From assembly GCA_900537185.1 (NCBI GenBank), contig LS999830.1, positions 297,440 to 361,439 of the forward strand: 64,000 bases of DNA, in the 5' to 3' direction. Within the stretch, counting starts at the first letter, position 1, and each line of letters starts with the position of its first letter. Of this stretch, positions 43,670-54,700 are shown one piece after another. The translations under genes were made by a program, and so were the position numbers. The DNA is from Cytophagales bacterium Alg240-R148. GTDB taxonomy: Bacteria > Bacteroidota > Bacteroidia > Cytophagales > Cyclobacteriaceae. Under the pieces are notes generated by a model. That model was not told the DNA's origin. It made no database searches and was given only the letters and a program-made list of their open reading frames with translations.

Positions 43670-46600
43670 ATGGAAAGTTGGATGGGTTTGCCGTGGGCAC
43701 TGATGTTGTATACTGGTGTTATTGCGCTTAGCGCGATGGTGTTATTGCCGTCGTTCAAAAGCAAATACCCCCTTTTCAGATGGTTTGGTGCTTACTTTTT
43801 ATGCAATGTCTTGGCATACCCTGTGCTTATTGGGTTGGATAGTCCTGTTGCTGGTTTTCTTTTGACTGTTTTAGCTGCGCTACTATTGTTTAGAATAAGC
43901 AGTACTTACATTTCACAAAAAACAAGATTACCATGGACCTCCTATCTACCTGGAGCCCTTGTTTTATTGCTCTTAGCAGCAAGTACTACTTTTCTTGAAA
44001 ATTCTCCTTTGTTGCAATGGTTTGCTGCTAGTGCTTGTACCTTATATTACACAGTTAAAGGCTGGCTTAATTTACTGGGGGAAGCTAAAGAAAGAGGCAT
44101 TCAATGGCGAAGCCCAGGCAAAAAACTGCAATGGTTTAGAATATTCTATGCGCTTGCGTTGGGCCAACAGGGCTTGTTGTTGGTCTACTACTTTATCCCT
44201 TCTCCACTTTATTTTTTAATGATGGAGGTCCTGATTCTGTGGTTCACGGTACATGAAATAGTCCAAAGCTCCGACTTTTTCTTGCCTCGAACGTCCGTTG
44301 TAAAATATAAAAAGTCTTCTTTAACACCAGAGATAAAAATAGACCTTTTAATGAAACTAGATATTTTATTAAAAGAAAAGAAAGTTTATAAAAAGGAAAG
44401 CCTAACCCTGCAAGAAGTTGCTAAAATGGTAGCAACTACCAGCCACCACTTGTCTCAAGTAATCAATGAAAACAAAGGAGTTGGCTTTCAGAAGTTGTTG
44501 TCCAAATACAGAATAAACGAGGCCAAAGAAATATTAAGTCAAGAAAAAAACAATGCATTAAAAATCGAGCACGTTGCAACGGATGTTGGATATAATTCAA
44601 AATCTGCGTTTAATGCCGCCTTTAAAAAACATACAGGCCAAACTCCTTCCGAATTTAGAGAGCAAACAGTAGTGCGATCTTATAAGATCACACAACTAGC
44701 CGATAAACCAGAACCATCGCACTACAAAATAACACCACCTTCAGGAAATGTTATACACAAAAAACAATTTCTGACTATGTTATTTAATTTTTTCACCGTC
44801 TTCAAAAGGATCCTCCTAAAGCACAAAGTAGTGGCCCTTATAAATATTGTTGGGATTACAGTTGGCCTTAGCTGTATTTTATTGATGGCACCCTATGTTG
44901 CCGATCAACTGGGTTACGACACAGAACTACCTCAATCTGAGCAATTGTACAGAATCACCTATTACGATGGGAGTAACTTCCAGTCTACAACATCCCATTT
45001 GCTCAGTTACGCCGTTGCCGAGCAATTTGACAATGTTACAGCAGCCACCAGTATTTCTCCTTTATCAGGAAAGGGACAATTGGCCCAAAACCATGTGCTA
45101 GCCAATTCTACAAAAAGCATTCAAAATAAAGAATCCGGTATTTTGATGGTCGATTCTACCTTTTTAGATGTATTCCAATTGGATGTAATTGCTGGGGATC
45201 CAAAAGCTTTGTACAGCCCTTGGAACTTGGTAATCACAGAAACCATGGCAAACAAATATTTCCCAGATACCACAGCCATTGGTCAAGAAATGTTAATGGA
45301 CGAGATGCCAATTCCAATAGCAGCCGTAGTGGCGGATATGCCGAGAAAATCCCACTTCCATTTTAACGCTTTGTTTTCTTATGTTACAATAAAAACCATT
45401 GGGCCTGACAACCCGATTTTTAATTGGGACAGCTTTGAACATTATAATTACCTCAAAATTAAGGGCGATGCTACCAATATAAAAACAGGTCTAAAAGACT
45501 TAATTTACCCACATTTAAAATGGAGTTCAGAAGATTTAGCTTCTCTACAGTCTGGAAATAAGTATTTTGATTTACAGCCTATATCGGACATCCACCTCTA
45601 TTCCAACGCTGCTGATGAGTTAGAAGAGAACAGCAGCATCCACCATTTATATATGGTTGTTTCAATCCTGTTGCTTTTGTTAGTTACCGTTGGGGTCAAT
45701 TATATCAACCTATCTGCTGCCATGGCATCGGATAGATCAAAAGAAACTGGAGTGCGTAGAACTTTTGGTGCGAGTCCATTCAGTATTTTCACCCAGCATT
45801 ATTTAGAAACCACGCTCTATTGTTTGTTGTCCTTTCTTTTGGCTTATGGGTTGGTTTTGACTTTGTACCCGATTTTCAATGAAGTGATGGCTTTTAATTA
45901 TGGACCAAAAGATTTTATAAGTGCAACGGTAGTAGGTACTGGATTTCTATTGGTGGTGGTGCTAAGCATAACATCCAGCGCTTTTCCATTTATTGTTCAG
46001 TTCAACAACAGCGAAAGCATTCATTTTGACCTCAAAAATAATACGGTTCTTATTTACCGCAACTTCCTGATTGTAGCACAATTTGGCATATCCATATTAT
46101 TACTTGTAGGTGCTTTTGGTATTTACGAACAAATTAACTTTGTTAAAAACAAGCCATTGGGGTACGAAAAAAATGGGATCTTGTCTTTCGATATACCCAA
46201 GAGTGTTGAGTTTGGAGGAATAGAAATTGCCAAACTAGAACAGCTTCATTTGTTATTTAAACAGAATATGCCTGGAACAACCACTGCCACAACCTCTTCT
46301 TTACCAGGCGGAACCATTGAATACTCCATTGTTTCTAACCCTGCCAAAGATTGGAAGCAAGTGGAAACCGAGCACCTTTTTATCGATAGCAGCTTTTTGC
46401 AAACCATGAACATTGCAATGGTCAATGCCCATCGATTGGGATTACAACAGACCACTAATGATGTGGTTTACATCAACCAGTATTTAGCCAATTTGATTGG
46501 TAAGGAGGCACTCCATTCTACTATTAATATTAACTTCATGGGCCGTGATTATACCAAGACTATTGTTGGAGTAGTTGCAGATTTTCATTTTCATTCTTTG

Positions 46601-47182
46601 CATAGGCCCATTGGACCTATGGTTTTAGAATTAAAACCAGCTATGATCAACAAATTTGTGGTTCGATTGAACAGTTCCAACCTGCACGACCAATTGGTTC
46701 TAGTAGAAAGTATGTACAAAAAAGTATACCCCAACATGGACTTTGAATATACATTTTTAGACCAGCATTTGGCCTATCAATATGCTTCAGAACAAAGAAC
46801 TTTTAAAATTTTAACCATTTTAAGCATTGTAACCTTGCTCTTGTCCAGTTTGGGCTTATTTGCCAACGCCATGTCTATTCTAAGAGAAAAAACCAAAGAA
46901 TTGGGTGTTCGGAAAATATTAGGAGCCAGTCAATGGTCCATTATCCAACTGGTTTTATTTCGGTTCTTAAAATTAATCGGACTCTCTTTGTTGTTGTTTT
47001 TGCCTCTGGGATATTGGTTAACCAAAGATTGGTTAAGCTATTATAGCTACCAAGCTCCCCTATCCATTACCACCTATTTATTGGCCGCATTAATAGTTGT
47101 TCTAGTCGCACTATTGTCCATCGCTCATGTAGTTGTAAAAAGCGGAAGGTCCAATCCTATACAAGCCTTAAAATCAGAATAA
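43670..47182 (+). CDS. fusion: membrane AraC-type regulator joined to FtsX/MacB-type permease
   Basis: 1170 aa in one uninterrupted frame. Residues 1-210 carry about seven membrane helices. Residues 240-333 are a complete AraC domain (LTLQEVAKMVATTSHHLSQV; HVATDVGYNSKSAFNAAFKK; GQTPSEFRE). After a short linker, residues 370-1170 are an entire two-half permease (MLFNFFTVFKRILLKHKVVA; coupling helices ASDRSKETGVRRTFGASPFS and EKTKELGVRKILGASQWS) with MacB-like periplasmic domains. Met370 (ATG at 44777) could allow separate initiation of the permease. Alternatively this is a recent loss of the stop between two adjacent genes. No ATPase is nearby. Confidence 0.88.
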   Translation: MESWMGLPWALMLYTGVIALSAMVLLPSFKSKYPLFRWFGAYFLCNVLAYPVLIGLDSPVAGFLLTVLAALLLFRISSTYISQKTRLPWTSYLPGALVLLLLAASTTFLENSPLLQWFAASACTLYYTVKGWLNLLGEAKERGIQWRSPGKKLQWFRIFYALALGQQGLLLVYYFIPSPLYFLMMEVLILWFTVHEIVQSSDFFLPRTSVVKYKKSSLTPEIKIDLLMKLDILLKEKKVYKKESLTLQEVAKMVATTSHHLSQVINENKGVGFQKLLSKYRINEAKEILSQEKNNALKIEHVATDVGYNSKSAFNAAFKKHTGQTPSEFREQTVVRSYKITQLADKPEPSHYKITPPSGNVIHKKQFLTMLFNFFTVFKRILLKHKVVALINIVGITVGLSCILLMAPYVADQLGYDTELPQSEQLYRITYYDGSNFQSTTSHLLSYAVAEQFDNVTAATSISPLSGKGQLAQNHVLANSTKSIQNKESGILMVDSTFLDVFQLDVIAGDPKALYSPWNLVITETMANKYFPDTTAIGQEMLMDEMPIPIAAVVADMPRKSHFHFNALFSYVTIKTIGPDNPIFNWDSFEHYNYLKIKGDATNIKTGLKDLIYPHLKWSSEDLASLQSGNKYFDLQPISDIHLYSNAADELEENSSIHHLYMVVSILLLLLVTVGVNYINLSAAMASDRSKETGVRRTFGASPFSIFTQHYLETTLYCLLSFLLAYGLVLTLYPIFNEVMAFNYGPKDFISATVVGTGFLLVVVLSITSSAFPFIVQFNNSESIHFDLKNNTVLIYRNFLIVAQFGISILLLVGAFGIYEQINFVKNKPLGYEKNGILSFDIPKSVEFGGIEIAKLEQLHLLFKQNMPGTTTATTSSLPGGTIEYSIVSNPAKDWKQVETEHLFIDSSFLQTMNIAMVNAHRLGLQQTTNDVVYINQYLANLIGKEALHSTININFMGRDYTKTIVGVVADFHFHSLHRPIGPMVLELKPAMINKFVVRLNSSNLHDQLVLVESMYKKVYPNMDFEYTFLDQHLAYQYASEQRTFKILTILSIVTLLLSSLGLFANAMSILREKTKELGVRKILGASQWSIIQLVLFRFLKLIGLSLLLFLPLGYWLTKDWLSYYSYQAPLSITTYLLAALIVVLVALLSIAHVVVKSGRSNPIQALKSE

Positions 47183-47331
47183 TAGCTTTAATTTCTCTTT
47201 TTTAATGATAGAACTAATGAATAAACAATTATTACTTATATAACTGTATGGCAGAGATTTAAGAAAAATTAAATACCATCTTTTTATCTTCCTAATTAAC
47301 AAGGTTCAATAAGTAAAAAAAGCCAAGGTAA

Positions 47332-47364
47332 TTGGTATGTAGCATTAACATTTGCTTAATTTTG
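47332..47364 (+). promoter_or_regulatory. possible Bacteroidota-type promoter
   Basis: TTG at 47332-47334 and TAATTTTG at 47357-47364, with a 22-base spacer that is slightly long. It lies about 70 bases before the ATG at 47436. Confidence 0.35.
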
Positions 47365-47435
47365 TTATATTGTATCCGACAGACATTATTATGAAATGTT
47401 TTGCAATGTGTAGTGGAAGATTATCTTAATTATTA

Positions 47436-48311
47436 ATGACATTTAAAACCAATCCCATAGCCAACCAGTTAAGTCCTAAAGATTTTAGGATCTATAAAAT
47501 TTTCAATATCATGTTGTTGATTACTATGGTAATTACAACAAGCTTTGCAGTTTTTTTAATGAGCCTTGGCTCTTATAGTTCTGTTGCAATTTGTATTGGC
47601 GAAGTTTTTGTTTTTGCTTTGATGTATCAGTTTCACTTAAAAGGACATTTTAACCTTACCCGTTACTTGTTTTTTTTGTTTGCCATTCTGATGCAAATGT
47701 ATGGAAGTTTGTTTCATGGTGAGAACGGTGGGTTTGATTTTCTTTTTTTGGTTACGTGTTTAACCCCAATACTTTTTTTCGAAAAAAAGAAACATTATTG
47801 GTCGTTGTTTTTCATAAGTCTGTGTGCGTTTGTAAGTGTAAAGCTGTTATACAATGTAGTGGAGCCGGAAATGCCATTGGAAACAAGAACTGCAGTGCCC
47901 TATTACATGAACATAGCCATAAGCGTCACCTTTACCTACTTGGGATTCATTTTGTTCAAAAATGAGCACTTGAAATACGAAGAAGAATTACAGGTGCAAA
48001 AACAAAGAATCAAAGAGCAAAATGCTGCTTTAAACAATGTGAAGGAGCAATTAGAAAACCTATTGCAAGTGCGGTCCGCACAAATTCAAGAACAGAATGA
48101 AGATTTCGTTAAATACGCATTTCTTAATTCCCACAAAGTACGAAGCCCTCTAGCGAGAATTATGGGGCTCATAAACTTATCAAAGTATGAAGATTTTGAC
48201 GAAGAAGAGAAAAGACAGTATTACTTTGATGAAATGAAACTCAATGCCGAAGAGTTAGATGAAATATTAAAAGAGATCAACGTGCTCCTGGACAATAATA
48301 CCAACAACTGA
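47436..48311 (+). CDS. membrane protein with histidine-kinase dimerisation helix but no ATPase domain
   Basis: 291 aa. Five or six membrane helices lie in residues 20-185 (a 5-6TM sensor-like block), then a coiled coil (LQVQKQRIKEQNAALNNV), then a HisKA-like four-helix segment with His233 in FLNSHKVRSPLARIMGL. The protein stops at residue 291 without N-, G1- or G2-boxes. The next frame after the stop encodes no ATPase remnant; the VOC gene follows. It could be phosphorylated by another kinase or act as a decoy or dimer partner. Confidence 0.85.
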   Translation: MTFKTNPIANQLSPKDFRIYKIFNIMLLITMVITTSFAVFLMSLGSYSSVAICIGEVFVFALMYQFHLKGHFNLTRYLFFLFAILMQMYGSLFHGENGGFDFLFLVTCLTPILFFEKKKHYWSLFFISLCAFVSVKLLYNVVEPEMPLETRTAVPYYMNIAISVTFTYLGFILFKNEHLKYEEELQVQKQRIKEQNAALNNVKEQLENLLQVRSAQIQEQNEDFVKYAFLNSHKVRSPLARIMGLINLSKYEDFDEEEKRQYYFDEMKLNAEELDEILKEINVLLDNNTNN

Positions 48312-48396
48312 TATTTATAAATTATCTTTTGATAACCTTTATCTATTGTTTTTCTTATTGACTGCAGATCAATTTTTATACTTTGAAACAAAAAGT

Positions 48397-48774
48397 ATGA
48401 AACTCAATCAAATTACTGTTCCATCTTTGGATTTAGACAAAGCCCTTGTATTCTACGAAAAGATGGGATTTGAACTTATTGTAAAAGCTTTGCCGCATTA
48501 CCTACGGTTTATTTGTCCAGATGGTGTCGCTACTTTTTCTGTTCACTTGGTGGACGATTTACCAGGCAAAAACGGGGTAATGGTTTATTTTGAATCGGAT
48601 CATTTGGACGAATTGGTTGCGCAGTTAACCCAAAAAGAATTTATTTTTGATCTTTTACCCACAGACCAAAGTTGGTTGTGGCGGGAAGCTCGGTTGCGCG
48701 ATCCTGACGGCAATCTTCTCGTCTTGTACCATGGAGGTGAAAATAGAACCAACCCACCTTGGCGAGTTAAATAA
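48397..48774 (+). CDS. VOC-superfamily protein
   Basis: 125 aa from the ATG at 48397. An upstream TTG in frame would add 17 residues that do not fit the fold. It opens with LNQITVPSLDLDKALVFYEKMGFELIV and ends with REARLRDPDGNLLVLYHGG, the typical module pair. The expected metal-site residues are only partly present (His or Glu at the N-terminal site is replaced by Gln in LNQITV). Possible lyase, dioxygenase or binding protein; substrate unknown. Confidence 0.85.
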   Translation: MKLNQITVPSLDLDKALVFYEKMGFELIVKALPHYLRFICPDGVATFSVHLVDDLPGKNGVMVYFESDHLDELVAQLTQKEFIFDLLPTDQSWLWREARLRDPDGNLLVLYHGGENRTNPPWRVK

Positions 48775-48795
48775 TAAATTGTCCTTTCGATCCGA

Positions 48796-49143
48796 TTACT
48801 TTTCTTCGAAATTTTGGTCTTTCTCTACCGCTCCAAATTCTTGGACTTTGTTAGCTGTAGAAGAACCTGTACCCTGAGATTTCCTTATGTATTTTTTACA
48901 TAGGACATACACCATATAACAAAACAATAGGCCTGGAATAAAGGAAACAACTTCTACAAGTGTCAATGATATTTCTGTAAAAACAAAGGCATCCAATAAC
49001 TCAATGACCACCACAAATGTTATAGTTCCAAAGTAGTAGGATACTACTCCAATGCATGCCAAACCCCAGGCCTGCCAACCCTTCCCCTGAACTAAGTTAT
49101 AAAACCATCTGCCTATAAAGAAAATAAATAACAATCCAACCAT
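48796..49143 (-). CDS. small membrane protein, unknown
   Basis: 115 aa. Hydrophobic segments at about 1-17, 25-50 and 60-82, then a charged, Ser/Gly-rich cytoplasmic tail (KSQGTGSSTANKVQEFGAVE). No family recognised. The stop lies 21 bases past the convergent VOC stop. Confidence 0.6.
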   Translation of the reverse strand: MVGLLFIFFIGRWFYNLVQGKGWQAWGLACIGVVSYYFGTITFVVVIELLDAFVFTEISLTLVEVVSFIPGLLFCYMVYVLCKKYIRKSQGTGSSTANKVQEFGAVEKDQNFEEK

Positions 49144-49220
49144 AGGGCAATTATAGTAAAAAAAAGAAGCAAATGAAGCAGACGTTTGGTAAATGCTATT
49201 CCAGTATTAAAGAAAAAACA

Positions 49221-49314
49221 AACACCGGCGCTGCAGAATCATCGTTTATGTTTCTGAATTAGTGGCTTTAATTGGGGTTAATTCTTTAGGAGATTACCCT
49301 AATCCGCCGGTGTT
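49221..49314 (-). terminator. long-loop terminator after GH3 gene
   Basis: AACACCGGCG (49221-49230) and CGCCGGTGTT (49305-49314): a perfect 10-bp stem enclosing 74 bases. On the minus strand it is followed by TGTTTTTTCTTT. It starts 12 bases past the GH3 stop; the loop may fold further. Confidence 0.6.
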
Positions 49315-49326
49315 GCTACTCTGAAC

Positions 49327-51495
49327 CTAGTCTATAGTGATTTTAATCTTTTTAAATATATGGTTGGAAGCATTGCCTACATACACCCAATAGGCTCCCT
49401 TTTCAACTTCCATGCTTTTGGTTTTAACATCGTAATAAGTAAAGGAATCGGTATTCAAATGGATGTTTACTTTTTGCTCCTCCCCTTTATTTAAATGTAT
49501 CTTTTTATATCCTTTTAACTCCTTTGTTGCCCTTTCGACGGCCGATTTGTGTTTGCCAATGTATATTTGAACCACCTCTGCCCCAGCCACAAGGCCGGTA
49601 TTTTTAATGTGAAAGGAAATGCTCATTGGTTCCTTTTTGGAATACTTGGTCTTGTCTACCTTTATTTGATCTACTTCAAATTGAGTGTAACTCAAACCAT
49701 GTCCAAAAGCGAAAGCTGGTTCTATATTTTTGGTGTCGTGCCAGCGGTACCCTACCAATATCCCTTCTTTGTATTCTTGGTTAATGCTGTCACCAGGATA
49801 CGACATTGCTCCAAAGGAATGGGCTGCATTGTCGGTTAACTTTTTAGGGAAACTGAATGGAAGTTTGCCGGAAGGATTAATATCACCTGCAATCACATCG
49901 GCCATGGCTGTTCCTGACATACTTCCTAAATACCACGCCTGTATCAGTCCTTTAACATCGCCCAACCAAGGTGTTTCTACCGCATTTCCACTGACCAAAA
50001 CCACTCCTAAATTGGAGTTTGCCTTGCTTAATTCCCTTAAGAGCGCTGACTGGCCAAATGGTAGTTGGTACTCCAGTCTATCGCCACCTTCACAATCTTG
50101 AAAATGATTTTTATTCAACCCACCAAAAAACAATACAACATCCGCCTTTTCAGCCAAATGAATTGCTTCTTTTTTTAAAGAATCGGCATTGTATGGTGAA
50201 GGAACTTCCTTCCCATACGCAGCCGGTCCTGATCCATACCCCAGTGTATGGACAACGGTAGCATTTTTAAAGCGCTTTTGAATACCCTCCAAAGGCGATA
50301 TTTCAAACTGAGGTTTGAGCTCGGAAGAGCCCCCTCCTTTGGTCATCGCTCTGGTGGCGTTTTCGCCAATAACCGCAATGGTTATTGGTCTTGTAGCATC
50401 AAGAGGAAAGAAGTTGTCATCATTCTTCATCAGGACTATGCCTTCCTGGGCGACTTTGCGCGCTACTTCGTGGTGGTCTTTAGTGTTTACTCTTCCAAGG
50501 GGTCTGTTTTCGGATAAACTGGTGCGATAAATTAACCTTAAAATACGCTTTACTTTATCGTCTAAAACAGATTCTTTTATTTCACCCTTTATAATTTTTT
50601 CTTTAAAAGCACTGGCCAAGTAATAATTGTCATAAGCATTGGTTTCAGAATAAGTCAACCCATTGGTTCCAGTTCCCATTTCAATATCCAAACCATACAA
50701 CGCTGCTTCTTCGGTATCGTGGGCACCGCCCCAATCTGTTACCACCACCCCATCAAATGCCCAATCCTTTTTCAGGATCTCGTTCAACAACAGTTGGTGG
50801 TGACAACAATGTTGCCCTCTAAACTGATTATAAGCCCCCATTATGGACCAAACTTGTCCTTCTACAACCGCCGCTTTAAAAGCAGGCAAATAAATTTCGT
50901 GCAAAGCCCTATCGCCCACATTTACATTGATGTGCCCCCTCCAAAGTTCTTGGTTGTTCAGGGCATAGTGTTTTACACAAGCAGCTACTCCATTTTCTTG
51001 TACGCCTTTTATATACGGGACAACCAATTGAGAAGCCAAATAAGGGTCTTCTCCCATGTACTCAAAATTTCTTCCATTTAACGGGGTTCGATAAATATTG
51101 ACTCCGGGCCCTAACAAAATGTCCTTTTTTCTATACCGGGCTTCTTCTCCAATGGCCCTACCATATTGGTAAGACAATTCCTGGTTAAAAGTGGCCGCCA
51201 AACAAGTAAGTGCAGGAAATGCCGTTATAGAATCATTGGTCCAACCAGCATACTTCCAGCTGTCCCATTCTATTTCTGCCCGCACTCCGTGGGGTCCATC
51301 GGACATCCAAATTTCTGGAATTCCAAGCCGTGCAACTCCTGGCGAACTGAACTTGGACTGTGCATGGACCATTGCTATTTTTTCATCCAAAGACAACTGG
51401 GCCAATACACTGTCTAAAAACACAGTGCTTTTTTCTTGCCCTATTGTAAAAAAAGGTAGCAACAAGCCAAAAATAACAGTCCATATTTTGTTCAT
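49327..51495 (-). CDS. exported GH3-family beta-glycosidase
   Basis: 722 aa from the ATG at 51495, which opens the signal peptide (MNKIWTVIFGLLLPFFTIGQ). A longer frame to 51531 would bury it. Domain order: (beta/alpha)8 barrel, alpha/beta sandwich, then a C-terminal FnIII-like domain. The nucleophile is Asp254 in FDGVVVTDWGGAHD. The barrel motif KHYALNNQE and the sandwich motif ENATRAMTKGGGSS match the family. It probably acts in the periplasm or at the surface on beta-glucosides or related oligosaccharides. No polysaccharide-utilisation SusC/SusD pair is adjacent. Confidence 0.95.
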   Translation of the reverse strand: MNKIWTVIFGLLLPFFTIGQEKSTVFLDSVLAQLSLDEKIAMVHAQSKFSSPGVARLGIPEIWMSDGPHGVRAEIEWDSWKYAGWTNDSITAFPALTCLAATFNQELSYQYGRAIGEEARYRKKDILLGPGVNIYRTPLNGRNFEYMGEDPYLASQLVVPYIKGVQENGVAACVKHYALNNQELWRGHINVNVGDRALHEIYLPAFKAAVVEGQVWSIMGAYNQFRGQHCCHHQLLLNEILKKDWAFDGVVVTDWGGAHDTEEAALYGLDIEMGTGTNGLTYSETNAYDNYYLASAFKEKIIKGEIKESVLDDKVKRILRLIYRTSLSENRPLGRVNTKDHHEVARKVAQEGIVLMKNDDNFFPLDATRPITIAVIGENATRAMTKGGGSSELKPQFEISPLEGIQKRFKNATVVHTLGYGSGPAAYGKEVPSPYNADSLKKEAIHLAEKADVVLFFGGLNKNHFQDCEGGDRLEYQLPFGQSALLRELSKANSNLGVVLVSGNAVETPWLGDVKGLIQAWYLGSMSGTAMADVIAGDINPSGKLPFSFPKKLTDNAAHSFGAMSYPGDSINQEYKEGILVGYRWHDTKNIEPAFAFGHGLSYTQFEVDQIKVDKTKYSKKEPMSISFHIKNTGLVAGAEVVQIYIGKHKSAVERATKELKGYKKIHLNKGEEQKVNIHLNTDSFTYYDVKTKSMEVEKGAYWVYVGNASNHIFKKIKITID

Positions 51496-51737
51496 CCGAA
51501 TTTGTTTGTTTTGCAATTCATTCAACGCCATAAATGTAGTAGCTTGCCATCGGTTTAAGGCACGGCAATTGTACCAAACAAGGTAGACATTTTATGCAAT
51601 ACGCTGTTATTTATGGAGACTCTAGCACTTACTACCTTAAAAATCAATTCGTTACAAAATAATGTTACTTTTTTTTGAAAATGACTTATGGAAATGACGA
51701 CTTTTATACATCCTTCTAAAAACAAACTCATTTTGAT

Positions 51738-54700
51738 ATGAAGTTATCGGTCAAGATTACATTTTTTATGGTTTTTCTGGCGTTGCAGTTACACGCACAG
51801 CGTTACGATTATAATGGTGCCTGGAAAAAGGTGCATCAGCTAGAAATAAAAGGACTTCATAAGTCCGCACATTCTTCGGTAGAGGCTTTGTACACGAAAG
51901 CACAAAAAGATAAAAATGGCGTTCAGAAGATTAAAGCGCTGTTGTATCTTTCCAAATTTACCACCCTCCTAGAAGAAGAAAGTGAAATAAAAGTTATAGA
52001 CATATTAAAGGGAGAAATTAAGGCGGCCAAAAGCCCGGATAAAGAAGTACTACAAAACATTTTAGCAAATACTTATTGGCAATACTTTAAAGCCAATCGA
52101 TGGCGATTTTACAATAGAACAGAGTTAGAAGAACAACCCGAACACAGCGATTTTCGATACTGGGATGCTGCAACATTGTTCAAAACGGTCCAATTGCATT
52201 TTCAAGCTTCATTTCAAAACAACAAAACAACTAAAAAAACACCATTAGAAAATTACAACTTAATTCTTGACCAAGCACGTAATTCAAAAGACAGAAGGCC
52301 AACACTATACGATTTCCTAATCCATAGCGCCTTGGACTTTTATAAAACACCAGACTCTAGAATGAACCATCCACAGAATCAGTTTACAATGGATGATCCT
52401 CGTTACTACGAATTGTTTTTTGATGGCTTTGACATTGCCAAGGACTCTTTCTCTACCGAATACAATGCCTTGTTGTTGTTCCAACAAATAGAATCACATT
52501 ATACCACTACCAACAATTTGGAAGGGCTTATATCTACTGAATTAGAAAGGTTAAAATTTGTACACCAAAATGCTTATAGAATTAGAGACAACAACAAATA
52601 TTTAGAAGCGCTTACCAACATCCAAAATAAATACCCCAATGAATCGGTAACAGCCGAAGTAGTTTTTGAAAAAGCGAATTTCTTATATCAAAACGCCCAT
52701 ATTGGAAGCTTTGTTACTGGCCAAAATAGAATAAAAGCATTGGCCATATGCAATACCATATTAGAGAAATACCCAGAGAGTTTTGGAGCAGAACAAAGCC
52801 TTGTATTAAAACGGAAGATCGAAAGTATCCAACTCAACACTGAAATAGAAGAGATTATTCCTACCAATCAACATGCAAGGGTCAAACTAAACTATACGGG
52901 AATAGATAAAATATTTAATGCAATATACCCAATTGGCTACAGTGCCCAACAACAATTTTTAGCTACCGAATACGACTCTGTTAAACTGAGCTTGTTGCAA
53001 CAAATTAAACCCATTAAATCTTGGTCGACAGAAATGGTGGGGGAAACGGATTACTTCACCCATAGTACAGAAATAGTATTGCCTCCATTAACCGCCGGAC
53101 AATATCTACTAGTGCAAAAAGTTAACGCTACGGAACCAAATGCTGCCGATTTATATACCCATACTGCATTCCAGGTTTCAGATCTTGCCCTATTGTACAA
53201 TGAAAATGATGGTGCCTACAAACATTTTCAGGTTATCAACAGGAACAACGGCCAACCAGTTGCAGGAGTTGCCCTTTCCATTACAAGCCTGGACGACAAC
53301 CGGCCATTGGAAACCACTATCACCACCGATGAAAATGGAAGGACACAACCAAAGCTCGATTATAACTACATAAGAACCAAGGTAGTAGGGTTATTCCAAG
53401 GAGACACCATCAATTTCTCTAATCAATACCTAAGCAAACAATACAGCGGAGCCAAAACAGATCCAATGATTGTGAAACCCTTTTTATTTTCGGATCGGGC
53501 CATATACCGGCCTGGCCAAGAAGTACATTTTAAAGGAATATTGATACAAAGACAAGGGATACGCTCTTCTGTTGTACCCAACGAATATGTAGAAGTTTAT
53601 TTGGAAAATGTAAATGGAGAAGAGATTGGGAATATGCGGTTAAAATCGAATGCGTACGGCTCTTTTAGTGGTAAATTCGTGCTTCCTACCTCAGGACTAA
53701 CCGGCCGGTTTTCTTTGCATGTGGAGGAAGATAACGAACAAAATAGTGCTTTCTACGACCAGGAAATGGATAGCTTTTATAGCAACTCACTTTCCTTTGT
53801 GGTGGAAGAATACAAAAGACCAAAATTTGAAGTTGTTATAACGCCAACTACCCAAACTTTTGCATTGAACGATACGGTTAGCGTAAAAGGTGTTGCTACT
53901 GCCTATGCAGGAAGCGCCATTAGCCAGGCCAATGTCGTTTACAAAGTGTTTCGAAAAGTCCGGTACCCCGACTGGTATTATTGGCACCGGCGCTATTACC
54001 GTGAGTCCGAAGGTATGGAAATTACACATGGCACTACTAAAACAGATGACAAAGGTGGTTATGTTATCGATTTTGCTGCTTTACCAGACCTTTCAGTGGA
54101 CAAAACCGAACAACCAATCTTTGAATACCAGGTTTCAGTAGATGTTACGGACATCAATGGCGAAACCCGCTCGGCTACAACCGTAGTAAAAATTGGTTAC
54201 CATACCATGACCGCGCAAATTGAAACAGCAGCAGAATGGGCAGTAGAGCAAAGAAAACAAACGATTGCTATCCATTTAAAAAATCTCAATGGGCAGCCTG
54301 TAGAGGGAAAAGGGAAAATTAAAATATTCAAAAAAACAGGAAATTCAGAAGTAAAAAGAAACCGCCCATGGGAGGCCCCAAGCCACCCAGTTTTAGATTC
54401 CGCCACTTTTAACAAGCTTTTCCCCAACGACTATTATGGCACTGAAACTGAAGCAGTGCACAAAGAATTGGTATGGGCAAGCAACTTTAACTCGCTCGAT
54501 GGCACCGAACTACAAGCCAATATCAAAACCTGGGCCCCGGGAGATTACGAAATAGAATTCGCTACAACCGATTCTATAGGCAACTTGGTAGAAGCCAAAT
54601 CCAAGTTAAAAATTACTGACAGCAAAAGTACCAAGCCCAGTTCCAAGCATATTTTTCAAATTAGCACCAACCAGACTTTGTACCAACCTGGGGATAAAGC

